Under the pieces are notes generated by a model. That model was not told where the DNA came from. It saw nothing but the letters and a program-made list of their open reading frames with translations, and made no database searches. Below are positions 19,598-30,764 of a stretch of 64,000 bases of DNA, in pieces. How positions within the stretch are numbered: position 1 is the first letter of the stretch; every line of letters begins with the position of its first letter. The stretch is from Curvularia sp. ZM96. Taxonomy: Eukaryota > Ascomycota > Dothideomycetes > Pleosporales > Pleosporaceae. The stretch lies in assembly GCA_022457065.1 (NCBI GenBank), contig JAJGBQ010000005.1, forward strand, positions 2,666,001-2,730,000, given 5' to 3'. The position numbers were made by a program, and so were the translations under genes.

Positions 19598-22409
19598 CTA
19601 TGTGTTCTTAGACGAAGAATCTGCAAGACCTCTTTCATCCTCTGGTCCAACGAATGGCTGAGGCGGCATTGCAGCATCGTTTCCATACTGGTCCGCTGCC
19701 GCAACGGACTCATCTTCCCTGACCTCGGCCTCCGTAATACTTGATTCTCCCATCATTGCATCTTCCTGTGCGCTGGGATAATCTGCAATACGCTCTTGTA
19801 CATCCTTTGGCATCTCTCCACTCACGTCATCCACTATGTTCGATGCTTCATTCGCCATCTCCAACCTCTTTGCTTTCCGCATGCTTCCAGCATCCCTCGG
19901 ACGTACCTGCCTTGACAATGGGGACGTCTGCGCATTCGCCTTGGTGATTAGATCGACAATTCCATGGCACCTCTCGACAAATGATTTCATGGCTGTCTCG
20001 TCGCGTATCTCTTCGTTACTGTGACCATTGTAGTGTGTTATGAGTTCACCACCTTTTGCGTTTAGTTTGCCGGACTGGATAGTGCTATAGGAGATGTCTT
20101 GACCCAACATAGTTCCTATTAGGGTTTGCCGGAACTCAACACCGGAGAAGTGGTATTTTACAGTAGCCATACCCTCTTCATCCTTCGAGAACCCAGGAAT
20201 GGTCCATTTGGGAATGTCGACACTAAGTGGCGGCGCAACAATGCGCCCTCCACTAACAATGCTCTTCGCAGCAGCGTCGGTCCATTTCTTGATGTTGATG
20301 TCGATGTCGCTGTGTTCTTTGTACGCTCTCAAACTTCCGTATCTGTAGAATTGAAGGTCTGCCGCTTTGTTGGGAAGCGACACGGTGTGAACGTGGTGCC
20401 AGAACCTGAGACTTGCTCTACGAAAGTAAGCTTTGTTGCCTTGAAGATCCGTCGCCATCGTAATTCTGAGGGTGGGAAACAGCTGGTTAGAATCAAAGTC
20501 AGTCTGCTCAGGATCAGGCCGAAAGTGGTAGTTTAAAACAGGTGGAAGCAGGCGCGAAGAAACGAAGAGGTCCGGTGACGCCAGGAAACTTGAGAGCCCA
20601 GGCAGACTAGATACAAAAGCGTTTTGAGAAAGCTGCCGGGGGGTGTTTGCGTCTGCTTCGGCAACAGGGTGCTCAAGAGGAACCACCGCCTGGCCAAACT
20701 TGGCAACGAGTTTGTGTTGTGGTTCAGGGATCCAAATGTCCCGATCTTTCATCTGAGGTATTTCTTGAACAGCCTGGATGAGGCTAGCTGCTGTCCGGTC
20801 TACCAAGCCTTGAAGTCCTGCCTTGGAAGATGTAGGTGCCATAGCAGACTCCTGAGCAATATTTGCAGATTCATGCCCGGTGATTCGTGGGTGCGATACC
20901 GACAAGCGTCCCAATGTGGCATTGCGAGCCTGGTATTCCAACGAGCTTTTCTCTATGTATACTGGTGCTAGATAAATAGAAGCATTCTCAGAGCCCAGAT
21001 CCAGAGTATCCGAAGTGCGAGTGATGGCATCCTTAAGAGGCAAGAAGTTGATCAAAGACCGCTTGGCCTCTTCAACAGATGCGTTGCCGAAGCCTCTGAT
21101 CGTAAACTAATCAAAATTAGCGACACCCTTGTACAGATCTCAATGAACACTTACAAAATGCCTTGAAGTGACCGCAATACTGGTCTTGGTAATTGCTGAG
21201 ACGACGTCTAAGTCTTTCTGTGAAAAGAGTGCAGTCAGATCCAACTTTTGGTCCTTTGGTATCACACCATCTTCCAGCAGATGCATATAGTTCTTCAGGT
21301 TCATCCGTTTTACCTCAGTATGTTGCAAGGCCTTCTCGATGTCGTTGGCAGCATATTCTGCTGTACTTTTGTCGGCGGTGATGCGGAGAATGTCATGCGC
21401 TTTGTAAATTTGGATCTTGACCTTTCGCATGAGTCGAATTTCGTCGAGTACATTGTTCTCTACAAAGAGGGTTAATGAGAATCCTTCGTCCGAATAGAAA
21501 TCGATACCCACCTCCCACAGTAAGTAACGTCATCTGCCATGGCTTCAGGACGAGTTCCAGCTCGCCAGGGGCCTCGATTTCCTCCAAGAGAACAAGATTC
21601 CACTGGTCGCGGAGGATGCGGTCAACAAGCAACTGTTTGCTGACGTTCTTGCGCCAGCCCATGCTTTTGACATGACGGTCGACTCCAGGCAGACGTCTTG
21701 TGATGCTCGTGGTACCCGGCTGCCACTCTGAGCGCTCCACCGGACGCTTGGGATTATCCTCTTCTCGCTTTAGACTGTCGATGACACCCTTGTTGACCTG
21801 TCCATGTTTGATGTTCTTTGCGACAGAGTAGAACGTCATCAACTGCTGCTGGGTGAACCCATCCATAAGCAAATTTTTCAATTTCACAAAGGTGGTCTGT
21901 TTGATGTAGTGTGGCTCGCTCGGATCTCCATCGTTCTTTGGGCGCAGACTCCCAATCTGCTGGTATATTTCATCGGGCGTAACTGCCTTGCCCTCCTGTT
22001 GCAGCGAGGCAAAAATATCTGGAACTTGAACAGGACCGGCAGACTCGATCATCTCAGGTTCTTGCGCACGATCCCCCCCGTTTGCGACCTCGATTTCCCT
22101 CAGTACCAATATGTCGGCATTGTCGCCCAGCTGTTTTATTCCTCCCAGACTTGCCGATGTCTCTTTGATAATCTTGCCCTTTCTTCTCTTGACTCGGTTC
22201 AATGGCTGGACTTCTCTTGTTATCTTTAACGCTTGTTTGTCCAACTCGGCAAGGGCATCTTTATAGTCCGACCCATTCTCACGGAGGCGTGCAGAGGCGG
22301 AAAAGTTGGCGCGAGGAACTCGGTGGGGAACAACAGGAAGTCGTCGGCAGGCAATTTGCGCTTCACATCGGAGGCATACAAATGCACTGGGAGCGCGGGA
22401 CGCAAGCAT
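19598..22409 (-). CDS. sls1: SLS1-like mitochondrial inner-membrane regulator of gene expression
   Basis: Three exons (22409-21512, 21459-21155, 21106-19598) close to 903 aa; introns are 52 and 48 nt. The first ATG is at 22409; the frame continues upstream only to non-ATG codons. The N-terminus (MLASRAPSAFVCLRCEAQIACRRLP) is basic and lacks acids, a mitochondrial presequence. The KVKIQIYKAHDILRITADK stretch is the KH-like part and HFFTIRGFGNA a second RNA-binding-like repeat, as in SLS1-family proteins, which couple mitochondrial transcripts to translation at the inner membrane. The C-terminal domain holds SLRFWHHVHTVSLPNKAADLQFYR and a final acidic, disordered tail. Identification rests on overall architecture plus these blocks; no obvious transmembrane segment was located by eye. 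Confidence 0.82.
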
Positions 22410-22656
22410 GAAGGAGGACGGAGCGGGGCTGACGTTCAATGCTGAATGCAGCGTCTGGTGCGCAAAGTGCGATGCGTCGTCCCTCGACTTTCGTGACCGC
22501 CTAATTCTGCCGTCGCGCTTCCACGTGCGAGGCGCGTCATAGTCGGTTACACATCGTCACATGTCATTCATTCCAAAAAACAACAGTGTAGCTAGAAAGA
22601 GCAAATGATGAATTCCGTCATTAATGGTGTATTATTTATGCTTTTCCGACTCCGTA

Positions 22657-23896
22657 TCACGTTGGTCGATGCCAGCTGATCAAGTCTTCTCGCAAGTCGA
22701 ACTCGTTCACCTCTTGAACCGGCCGTTGCCGTTGCCGCGCTGCCTCAGCCTTCATATGCGAGGCCCGCTGTTCCAAGCTTTCTCGGCCTCGCACATGTGG
22801 AGAACGGATGGGTTTCATGTCGCCCGGCCGCAGTGTTTCATGCGACTTGCGACTGATGCTGCTGCCGTGCATGTGCCTTGATTCGTTTTCGCTGACAGAT
22901 GCGCTGCTGTCGCCAGCAAAACGTAACGACTGCTGAGAGCGCATTTGCTGAGAGTAAGACTTCTCGCGGTCGCCCCAGCCGTCTCCACCAGCAAATATAT
23001 CCTCTATGCACTCGTCTGCTTTGAGCTCGCCAGGCTGTGCCGACCAGTACGCAGCGAGCGTGCGCCTGTACATGTCTTGGAGCTCGCCGACTTCGCGCGA
23101 TTTGTTCATCATCAACGAGTGTGACACTGTGGCGGTCAGCGGCGTCTGTGGACAAAAATAAAAGTGACTTGCCTCCTTGGTCTTCGAGCTCGGCCTGCTC
23201 TCCGGCCATGATACCCGCGATGCCGCTGAAGACCTGGGCAGTCCTCAACGCCGGCGCAATAAAGTTCTTGTCTCCGTCCGTCTGTCTCATGTATATGCCA
23301 ATCTTGAGCGTGCTGTTGATCTTGCTGTCCTGCATGAGGTACCGCCTTGTGACACCTGGGTCTTCGCCCGGAGCCGTGGCCATCTCGCTCTGCTCCACAT
23401 ACTCTGCCAGATTGAGCTTGACAGTGCCCAGCGTTATTCTCTCGCCTTTGCCTGTGCCATATTCTTGTACAACCTCAAACTCGAGGCCGCATTCCTGCAG
23501 CATGCCGTTCTTGTCTACAGTAAGCCGGACGGGGAGCACAGCTTCATAGTCGTAAGCAACTTTATGGTCCTTGACTTGGCAGTTGTCTGTACGGCCGCGA
23601 TGCTCGGCGGCTGTTGAGTGAGAGAGGTGCCATTTCACAAAGGAGGTGCCGGACACAAGCGGAACGTTGTTAAGGTCGATGATCTGCTGGTGTCAGGGGA
23701 ATGACTATGGGGATTACGACGGGAGCAGCGCACCCTCAGATGCAGGTCAAACTTTGGCTGTGTAGCTTGTCAGTCCCTGTGACGCGTGTATATAAACTCT
23801 GCCTTACTCGTCGGTTCTTTGGCACTGGAATCGTGAGTGTCTGAGCCGCGAATGCGACTTTGCGGCGCATAGCCATTGCTCACCAAACGCTTGCAT
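22657..23896 (-). CDS. NT-C2 (EEIG1/EHBP1-type) domain protein
   Basis: Five exons (23896-23884, 23824-23808, 23757-23734, 23683-23173, 23126-22657) close to 344 aa. Joining three micro-exons of 13, 17 and 24 nt rebuilds the family start MQAFVPKNRR-PKFDLHLR-IIDLNNVPLVSGTSFVKWHL. The fourth intron appears to use a GC donor (GCAAGT) and ends CACAG. The NT-C2 domain (about 8-165) is a C2-type fold that links membranes to actin or endocytic machinery in relatives. The C-terminal part has the fungal QDMYRRTLAAYWSAQPGELKADECIEDIFAGGDGWG block and a disordered tail. It shares a 255-bp divergent promoter with TAD1. An alternative start at ATG 23875 would read through the first intron; I prefer the spliced start. 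Confidence 0.82.
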
Positions 23897-24151
23897 GTTG
23901 AAGAGAAGAAGAGAAACGGGGCCGGAGAGTGGTGCGAGAGGGGGAAAGCCGTAAGAAACGTCTTAGTCGTCTTGTGCGTGTGACAGGGTTCTTTTGTCGT
24001 CAGGTAGCAGGAGTGATGGCTTTGCAACACCGCCAGCGCCAGAGCACTCAACGGCGTTCTCGTTTCAGCTTTCTCCGAGCCCTAACTCCGCACTGCCCCC
24101 ACGTCCGCACCGTCGACTTTCTTTCACTGCAGACGACCACATCAGACGATC

Positions 24152-25760
24152 ATGGCACCAGACCCAGACACCATCGCCGACTGCGTGCTTGAAGCTTTTG
24201 ACAGCCTGCCTGAAAAAAGAAAGCCGCGACCCCGCAGTCCTGGCGCGCGAGAATGGGTTCCCCTGGCCGGAATCGTCTTATCTAAAGGTAATCGCTCACC
24301 GGCACACGCATGCAGCTATACTTGCTTATGCTCATGAACTAGCAAAGGCGGTAGGCTGTCGTGTGTAGCATTAGGGTGAGCGAATATTCCTTCAATACTC
24401 CCCTGCGCCATTTGCGGAGGCGAACGTAGGTAAAATGGGGTATCGTGGAGTCGTAAGCGGCATGCATCAAATAGTGTACCCGAGCAGGCTATACCCTTCA
24501 GTGGTACAGCGCCGCATGCGGTGCGCTGCAGGATCAGCCCGAGGAGGGACAGGACTTAGTGCATGATAATATGACCGTATTCAGCTCCATTGCGCGGTTT
24601 CAGGAACAAGTGGAGAATGGAATAGTGTAACTGACATTCGTAGAACGGGCATGAAATGTCTCCCCTCGAACAAACTCCCACTTGCAAAAGGAAACATTCT
24701 CCACGACTGGCACGCCGAAGTCATCGCCATCAGGGCCTTTAATCGCTATCTCCTCGATGAATGTGCTCGTATCTCAACTCCACCCTACCCCACGTCCGAC
24801 TTTATCCAATCTCGAGGAGCTGAAGAGTCCACGCTACAGCCATTTACTATCCGCGACGATGTCCTCATCCACATGTACTGTTCCGAAGCGCCCTGCGGCG
24901 ACGCTAGCATGGAACTCACGATGGCTTTGCAAGCCGACGCGACGCCCTGGACCAGCGCGCCCCCAATCCTCAAGGCGGCCACATTAACATCACCATCTCC
25001 AACCCCAGAAGACTCTTCAGAAACCGCTGAACCCAGCGCCCTCCGCGGCCGCTCCAACTTCTCCCACCTCGGCGTCGTCCGCGCCAAACCCTCCCGCCCC
25101 GACGCTCCCCCCACCCTCAGCAAATCCTGCACTGACAAACTCACCCTCAAACAATGCACTTCGCTCCTCAGCTCCAGCGTCTCCCTTCTTGTTAGCCCTG
25201 AAAACGCCTACCTAGCCACTCTGATCCTACCCAGCAGCCAATACATCCCTTCCGCCATCTCGCGCGCTTTTTCCGCCAGTGGACGTCTCAAGAACCTATC
25301 TACAGATGGATGGGCATCTGGCTATGCGTTCCGTCCTTTTGAAGTGAAGCCCACGAGTAGGGAGTTTGACTGGTGCAGGCGTAAGTTGGGGCCTGGGGAA
25401 AAACCGCTGCCGAGTAATATCTCAGCTGTGTGGACGCCGAATTGGCAGGAGACGCTGATCGGGGGCGTGTTGCAAGGGAGGAAGCAGATGGATCCGCGGG
25501 GGGCAAGTCGGATTTGTAGAAGGGGGTTGTGGGGGGAGGGGGTGAGAGTGGGTGGGCTGTGCATGGAGAGGGTGAGGGTAGCCGGGTTGATAAGTGCTGC
25601 CGCCGCTGCAGTGACGTTGCTGGGAAGCAAGAAAAGCACGTACAACGAGATGAAGAACATCGAGATGCTCGAGACAAGACGAAGAGCAAAAAACGATGTT
25701 CAGAGGGTATTAAAAGGCTGGATCAAGAATGCAGGAGACGACGACTGGTATCTAGACTAA
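24152..25760 (+). CDS. tad1: tRNA-specific adenosine deaminase 1 (TAD1)
   Basis: Two exons (24152-24287 and 24604-25760) give 430 aa. TAD1 converts A37 of tRNA-Ala to inosine and belongs to the ADAR deaminase fold. Zinc and catalytic residues are visible: H82-A83-E84 in LHDWHAEVIAIRAFNRYLL, C143 in SEAPCGDASM, and C230 in SKSCTDKLTLKQC, whose Lys residues contact the buried inositol phosphate in relatives. TGMKCLP precedes the active site as usual. Exon 1 carries the substrate-side EWVPLAGIVLSKG. The intron of 316 nt is far longer than others here; the joint keeps phase (K-G-T-S-G-E-W), but the 20 or so residues around it are less conserved than expected, so a missed exon is possible. Divergent from the NT-C2 gene. 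Confidence 0.88.
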
Positions 25761-26097
25761 CAACCCATCTACCATCCTTCCTCTACTTGTAAATGAAAAA
25801 AGGTCATTCAATAACCTATTGCTTACACTTGGTATACCCCCTCCGGCCCTTGCAGTCAGCCGGCGCTAGACAATAGAATAAGAGAGGGTGACGTGAGTTT
25901 AAGTTCTGCAGAGAACGCCGCAATACTGCGCCTACCGTTCTGGCATTTAGCGTCTTGCCAAGAAGGCAGATAGAAACCCAACGTCGACGCCGCAACCAGT
26001 ATGTCTCACAACTAACACAGCTTACTTAGCCAACCCCCATGAATTAGGTAGCTGAGCGAAGGAGAAGAAGACAGCCTCTATCTACTATCACGCAGCT
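25761..26097. other. Intergenic, nothing seen
   Basis: 3' end of TAD1 and promoter of the F-box-like gene. No structured or repeated element noticed. Confidence 0.5.
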
Positions 26098-27405
26098 ATG
26101 GTATTTGATTATACCTGTAATTTTCTCGCCACACTTGCGCACCCACCCTGGACAAAAACATCAAGGCATGATCGCTACTACCTGACATTAAGCGGGGAAG
26201 AGCGAATGCCATTTGCTTTTTACGTTCAACCTAGCGCTACTACCACGAAACCCTTGTTTTTACCACTCCACGCCCTACCAGCGGAGCTTCAGCTTCGCGT
26301 TCTTACGTTTTGCTCTGCTTCCACGCTCTTTCAACTGATGAGGGTGTCGTCTGGTCTCCGCATAGAAGCTAGCAAGCTCTTTTGGGCTCACTCAGACGCG
26401 TATTTTGTCGTTTATTCAGAATGGCTTCTCACTGGTGGCTACGCTGGCTATACCTACGACGATCTGGCCTTTCTAGCCAACGTGCAGAATATACAGGTTG
26501 ATTATGAGCCTGTAACAGAGGACAGAATCTGCTCATTCGGTGATGATGGAGGAATTAAGGAGGTCCGGCAAGACCGAATCGGACACTTCTGGAACGTGTT
26601 GCAAAAGAGGTGTCCAAGGGCAAAGAGGGTGATTGTTAACCAGGATTGGAGGCCGCTGTCATCAAGAAAAGAGACGCATAGTGTTACAAGGGCACTACAG
26701 CATCTAATTCGATCGTCGCCCTCTGAGATTACCACGTGTGCCTTTGTTACTGAGGACGCGAATATTCTTGCAGGTGATATCGCAAGCAATGCGTCTTCGA
26801 AGACGTGGCAAAGAGTAGTATACCAACCCCGCCCAGACGGGTCGTGGGAGAAGACCAAGTCCAGGCAAGACTGGAAGACGATCCTTGTGCCAGCAAAGCA
26901 GTTTTCAGGCCCAGTAGGACAATATCTTGAATTTGCACATAAAAGCGCACGTCTTTCTTTGGAACGGTATGGGCTATGGCCGACTTTAGTAGAGGCTTTG
27001 GCTCGCTATTATTCAGATGGGGGCAGGAATCAACCGTTTTCATGTCCGATACCTAGGTGCGATAGATATTTTGAGAAAGCAGAGGAGTGGACGATACACG
27101 TAGCAAGGTTGCATGAGCTAGAGTTGATAAGAGATGACTTTGTGAAGATGTTTCCAGAGGCAATACAAGGTGAGTTCAAAGAGCGCAGGGCGAGATTAGC
27201 GGAGAGGAGAGAGAAGATTGAGCAAGGGATTGAGAGGATACGCGAAGAGTGGGATAGAGCAGGGCAAGAACAGAAAAGGGAAATTCGGCGCCTGTGGCGA
27301 GAGCAACTAGACAACGACCCGCTATGGGAGACGAAACCAGAGGATTGGATCGATGACCGGCTTTGGCACGAGTTCTGTCAAGAGTTTCCATACAAAGAAG
27401 GTTGA
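26098..27405 (+). CDS. F-box-like protein with a C-terminal C2H2-like finger
   Basis: A single 435-aa frame. Residues 57-97 (LHALPAELQLRVLTFCSASTLF...LFW) have the spacing and Leu-Pro start of an F-box, the motif that binds SKP1 in SCF ubiquitin ligases. The middle part has a WPTLVEALARYY helix. Residues about 320-348 (FSCPIPRCDRYFEKAEEWTIHVARLH) resemble one C2H2 zinc finger. A charged helical stretch at about 355-410 should be coiled coil, and the end is rich in Trp. The ATG at 26209 (MPFAFYVQP) is an alternative start, since residues 1-36 look less conserved. Substrate unknown. Codon use is less GC-biased than most genes here. Confidence 0.68.
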   Translation: MVFDYTCNFLATLAHPPWTKTSRHDRYYLTLSGEERMPFAFYVQPSATTTKPLFLPLHALPAELQLRVLTFCSASTLFQLMRVSSGLRIEASKLFWAHSDAYFVVYSEWLLTGGYAGYTYDDLAFLANVQNIQVDYEPVTEDRICSFGDDGGIKEVRQDRIGHFWNVLQKRCPRAKRVIVNQDWRPLSSRKETHSVTRALQHLIRSSPSEITTCAFVTEDANILAGDIASNASSKTWQRVVYQPRPDGSWEKTKSRQDWKTILVPAKQFSGPVGQYLEFAHKSARLSLERYGLWPTLVEALARYYSDGGRNQPFSCPIPRCDRYFEKAEEWTIHVARLHELELIRDDFVKMFPEAIQGEFKERRARLAERREKIEQGIERIREEWDRAGQEQKREIRRLWREQLDNDPLWETKPEDWIDDRLWHEFCQEFPYKEG

Positions 27406-27604
27406 GTAGGGTATAGGTATAGGATAGTTGATCAAATTGAACAAGGGTTTTATGGGCAGTATAGATGGAATGATGTGGCTAGCTTTGAACGTGAATACGG
27501 AGAATTTAGGATAGTAAGCATTTAGCCAGTATATCACCCCCTCAATTCTCGAATTTCGAAACTCCCAATTCATTTTGATATAGTAGCGCTCTACTATTTA
27601 CATT

Positions 27605-29113
27605 CTATTTTGAGTTTCCACGCTTTTCTCCCTCCTCTCCAAACACCCCCCAACCCCCCATCCTAGTCCCAAATCTATCCCCCACCACCTCCAGCACACA
27701 CACCGTCTCTCCCTTTCTCCTTCCCGTCCCACTCTCATCATTATAATACAATCTCGCATCTCCCCGCCGTTTGGGGACTCGACTCACCACCAGTCGCACG
27801 TCGGCGTAGAGACCCATTAGTGCTGATAGAGCAGGCATTGCTGTGGCCTTGTTACTCGAGAAGATGGATAAGGGGGGAGGAGGGATTTCTCGTTCTTGTT
27901 GCAGGGGCTCAGTGGCTTGGATGGGGACGGGGCGTTTGGGGGAGGCAGGACGCGGTGGAGTGGTGGGTGTGATGAGAATGGTGTGGAGGGCGTGGGTGTG
28001 GGTTAGGTTTGCGAGGGTGGAGAGGAGGGTTGTGGTTTGGAGGGTTCCTGTGGGTGTGGGTTAGTCTTCTCCTTTTCTCTCCTACTCTTTATGGGGTTTT
28101 CGTTTGTTTGGTTTGGAGTGCGTGAAGGAAGGGTAGGGAAAGCGAACCTTGTGTCAAGTCATTTTTCAATAAGGGGCCGACGACTTGCGTGAGGTTGTCG
28201 ATGAGTATGAATCTTAGCGTACTCGAAGCGTCGTTTTCGGTTGTTCCTTCTTCTCGCATGTCGGATGGTACGGATCGTTGCCGTTTCTCCGCTCCCGGCG
28301 TATCCTCTGCTGAGATATCCTTCGTCTCGGATTCAAACAGCATCTCTTCTTCTTCGTTATCCTCATCCTCGCTATCCGCAACATACGTCCTCTTTGGCTT
28401 TTCTTCTTGTCCAGCCGCCTGCGCTTCATCCACTGCCATCACCTCATCCCTCAACTCGTCCCTCACCTCCCCCTTCTCTTTCTTCTTCTTCTCACTCTTC
28501 CCATCCACCGCGCCCTTAATCTCCCCCACTGCCTCCCTCACTCCTTCAAAGTCAAAAACCCGCATAATCTTCACCCTCTCGAGCATCTTGGCCGCTTCTG
28601 CCTCGACCCCACTCTCCCCCGATCCCTTCAACTTCGCCACCAAAAGGCCATAAAGTCCCAAAACATCGAAATTCCCCGTCGTATCCACCACCACTGCCTC
28701 CTGGCCATCATCAGCCCTGATCAGAAAACTAACAAGTAGTGCTTTGTAAATCTGCCTTTCTGCATTAGCCTCTTTTTTTCTTTTTTTCTTTCTCCCAAAT
28801 TCCCCACATCGTAGGAGTTGGATAATGATTGATTGATTGGAAATAGACGTACCTCACTCACACCCGCACCCACACCCGCCCCAGCAATTTCCACCACACG
28901 TCCGGGTTCCAGGCCCCCACTCAACGCAGCGGCATCTAGACTTCCAAGACCAGTGGTAAGGTAGTTAGTCTTGTCTGTCGTAGTTCTGTGGTTGCTGACG
29001 GAGAGGACGCTCGCGAGTATGCCGTCCAAGTCCTTGTCTGTGAGGAGGGATGAGGCGAGGAGAGGGACTTCTGGTTTGGCGTGGTTGGGGTTCGAAGGAG
29101 CGGTGGTTGTCAT
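27605..29113 (-). CDS. Degenerate RAD51/RecA-family DNA repair protein
   Basis: Three exons (29113-28853, 28751-28148, 28047-27605) close to 435 aa. Exon 1 has the linker TGLGSLDAAALSGGLEPGRVVEIAG found just before the P-loop in RAD51 paralogues. The P-loop itself reads GAGVGAGVSE, with Val where the Walker A lysine is expected. The Walker B strand is intact (AVVVDTTGNFDVL, D110), and RFILIDNLTQVVGPLL resembles the strand that follows. An acidic insert (VADSEDEDNEEEE) of about 80 residues splits the core. RAD51 paralogues load or remodel RAD51 in homologous recombination; a lost lysine suggests a structural role. Intron 1 has alternative donors, which changes a few residues around the P-loop. 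The second donor is GTTCGC, weak but needed for frame. Confidence 0.7.
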
Positions 29114-29801
29114 GTTTTTTTATTCTTGTTTTTTTATAGACATTAGGTGTACGATTGGTGAGACGTGGTAGGGTGCAGCAGTTAAGGAAGTGATGGTCGT
29201 TGAGGAACGGTGCTCGGAATGGTTCCGAGATGCAAGGGTGCGCTAGTCGCATGGCTAGAGTGTGTGCAAGGCGCGAGTGACGTGCGGATGAGGCGGGCGT
29301 GAGAAGCGGGTGCAGCGGCTGTTCTTACATGCTGGTGTTCATGTCTAAGTGTGTATTGTATAGAAAGACTCGAAGTGAGGAGCTTGAGACTTTATTAGAG
29401 TTATCTTGCTCGGAATCCACACGTGTAAGCATCGTCAGGACAGATCTACAAGCTGCATATACAGAGCAACCACACTCATGTTCTGTCATGCTTTTGTGAG
29501 CTCGCATCATATTTTGCAGTAGTTTATGGCAGATTACTCCAAAAGCAAATTCGAATCCTGGACACTCTATTCACTACCAGAAAAACAGCATGATATGTCA
29601 TCGATATGGTATTCCATTGATTTCTATATTTACTGCTCGTATTGCTCCTCCATGCTCATGTGTTCAAATCCGTGGATTTGCGCTCAGTGCTACGATCGCT
29701 CAAGTCGTGAGACGATAGTCGAGTATGTTGTGTTAAGAACAAGCCGGCCGAACGTTGTTGTCTTGTCGCATGTAGTAGTCGCGGGTACGAGAGTTTCTAC
29801 A
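29114..29801. other. Intergenic, no gene seen
   Basis: Promoter of the RAD51-family gene and 3' region of the metallothionein. Short overlapping frames only. Confidence 0.5.
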
Positions 29802-29964
29802 TTCTGTCAGTACACTGTCTATCCAAAGAAGAGCATAAGACAAGCTGGCATATAGCCCATCCAAGCTTCATAGCGGGAAACATACATTTGCCGCAAGTGC
29901 AAGCACCCTGGGCGCAGCCGCAGTCGGCGCAAGTGCATCCAGCGTTTCCGCAGCCTCCCTTCAT
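29802..29964 (-). CDS. Metallothionein, about 26 residues
   Basis: Exon 1 (29964-29886) encodes 26 residues starting MKGGCGNAGC and ending ACTCGK, with eight cysteines, seven of them in C-x-C or C-x2-C pairs (CTC, CADCGC, CTCGK), the metal-thiolate pattern of fungal copper metallothioneins such as the 26-residue Neurospora one. The sequence then reads GTATGT, a good donor, and an acceptor at 29805-29804 would complete a TAA stop from T plus AA. If the intron is kept, the frame continues about 30 residues to a TAG with poor family fit. It binds Cu(I) or similar ions in the cytosol. A TATA-like ATAAAAGG lies at 30089-30082, about 120 nt upstream. Confidence 0.8.
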
Positions 29965-30764
29965 TTTGATGAGTGGATAAATGTAGTGGTTTGGTAGTGG
30001 TTGAAAAGAGTAGTGTAGTTTGTTGCTTTGAACGTTGCTGGAGGTAAAAGAGAAGTAGATGGAGGGGCAGAAGCGGGGCAGCCTTTTATCTACTCAGATA
30101 TGACCGGTGACCAACTGTTTTGGGCGGCGGCCGCTGTGACGCCAATAGCCGCACTTGCCAGTGCGCGCTGTACTAGAGCGCGGGCTGTTTCCCGAGCTTG
30201 TTCATTAAGGCGGGTCGGGCCTGGTGTCCAACTAATCATTGCAAAGGACGTGCAAGGTGGAATGTTTAAAGTGGCGAATCCAGCGGCGTGGTGTGACAAG
30301 GGCGGCTGCACCAAACCTTGTTTGAGCAAGTTGCGTGGCGGCGGGAGCGTGGGGACAACCCACACCACGGTCTGATGTGTGGTTGTATGAGTACCAGTAC
30401 ACGGCGTGCGCGTAAGACGACTAGTATAGCATGTTGTAAGCTGCCTAAAAGAAGTTACGGGACCGGGTTGCCAAGTGGTTGGACTGCTTAGGAGCGCGTA
30501 AGCGGCAAATGATGAATTGTATCTGGGCCGGCTTTCGTCATTGCACGTCCGAGGGATGCTCCCCCTCTTCGGATGGATGTATTCACCCACTTTCCACGTA
30601 CCCATTGCGCCATGCCGTGTGAAAGGCACAGTGACCATCTTACGTGGGATTCTTGGCCGCGCCCTCGGAACTAGACAGACCGTCGTCGGGCTATCTACCA
30701 TAGCCTCGTGCAATGTCTTCTAAGATCCCTACTCCTGTCGTCGATGCTTGGAAGGCCAGTGACA
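29965..30764. promoter_or_regulatory. Metallothionein promoter and 3' flank of the RabGAP gene
   Basis: Contains ATAAAAGG at 30082-30089 (minus strand) suited to the metallothionein. A 207-codon minus-strand frame at 30090-30713 has no family features and I treat it as chance. No metal-response element could be assigned with confidence. Confidence 0.4.

Noticed and set aside
30090..30713. 207-codon minus-strand frame between metallothionein and RabGAP
   Set aside because: No family feature, Arg/Pro/Thr-rich composition from GC-rich DNA, and it overlaps the metallothionein promoter.
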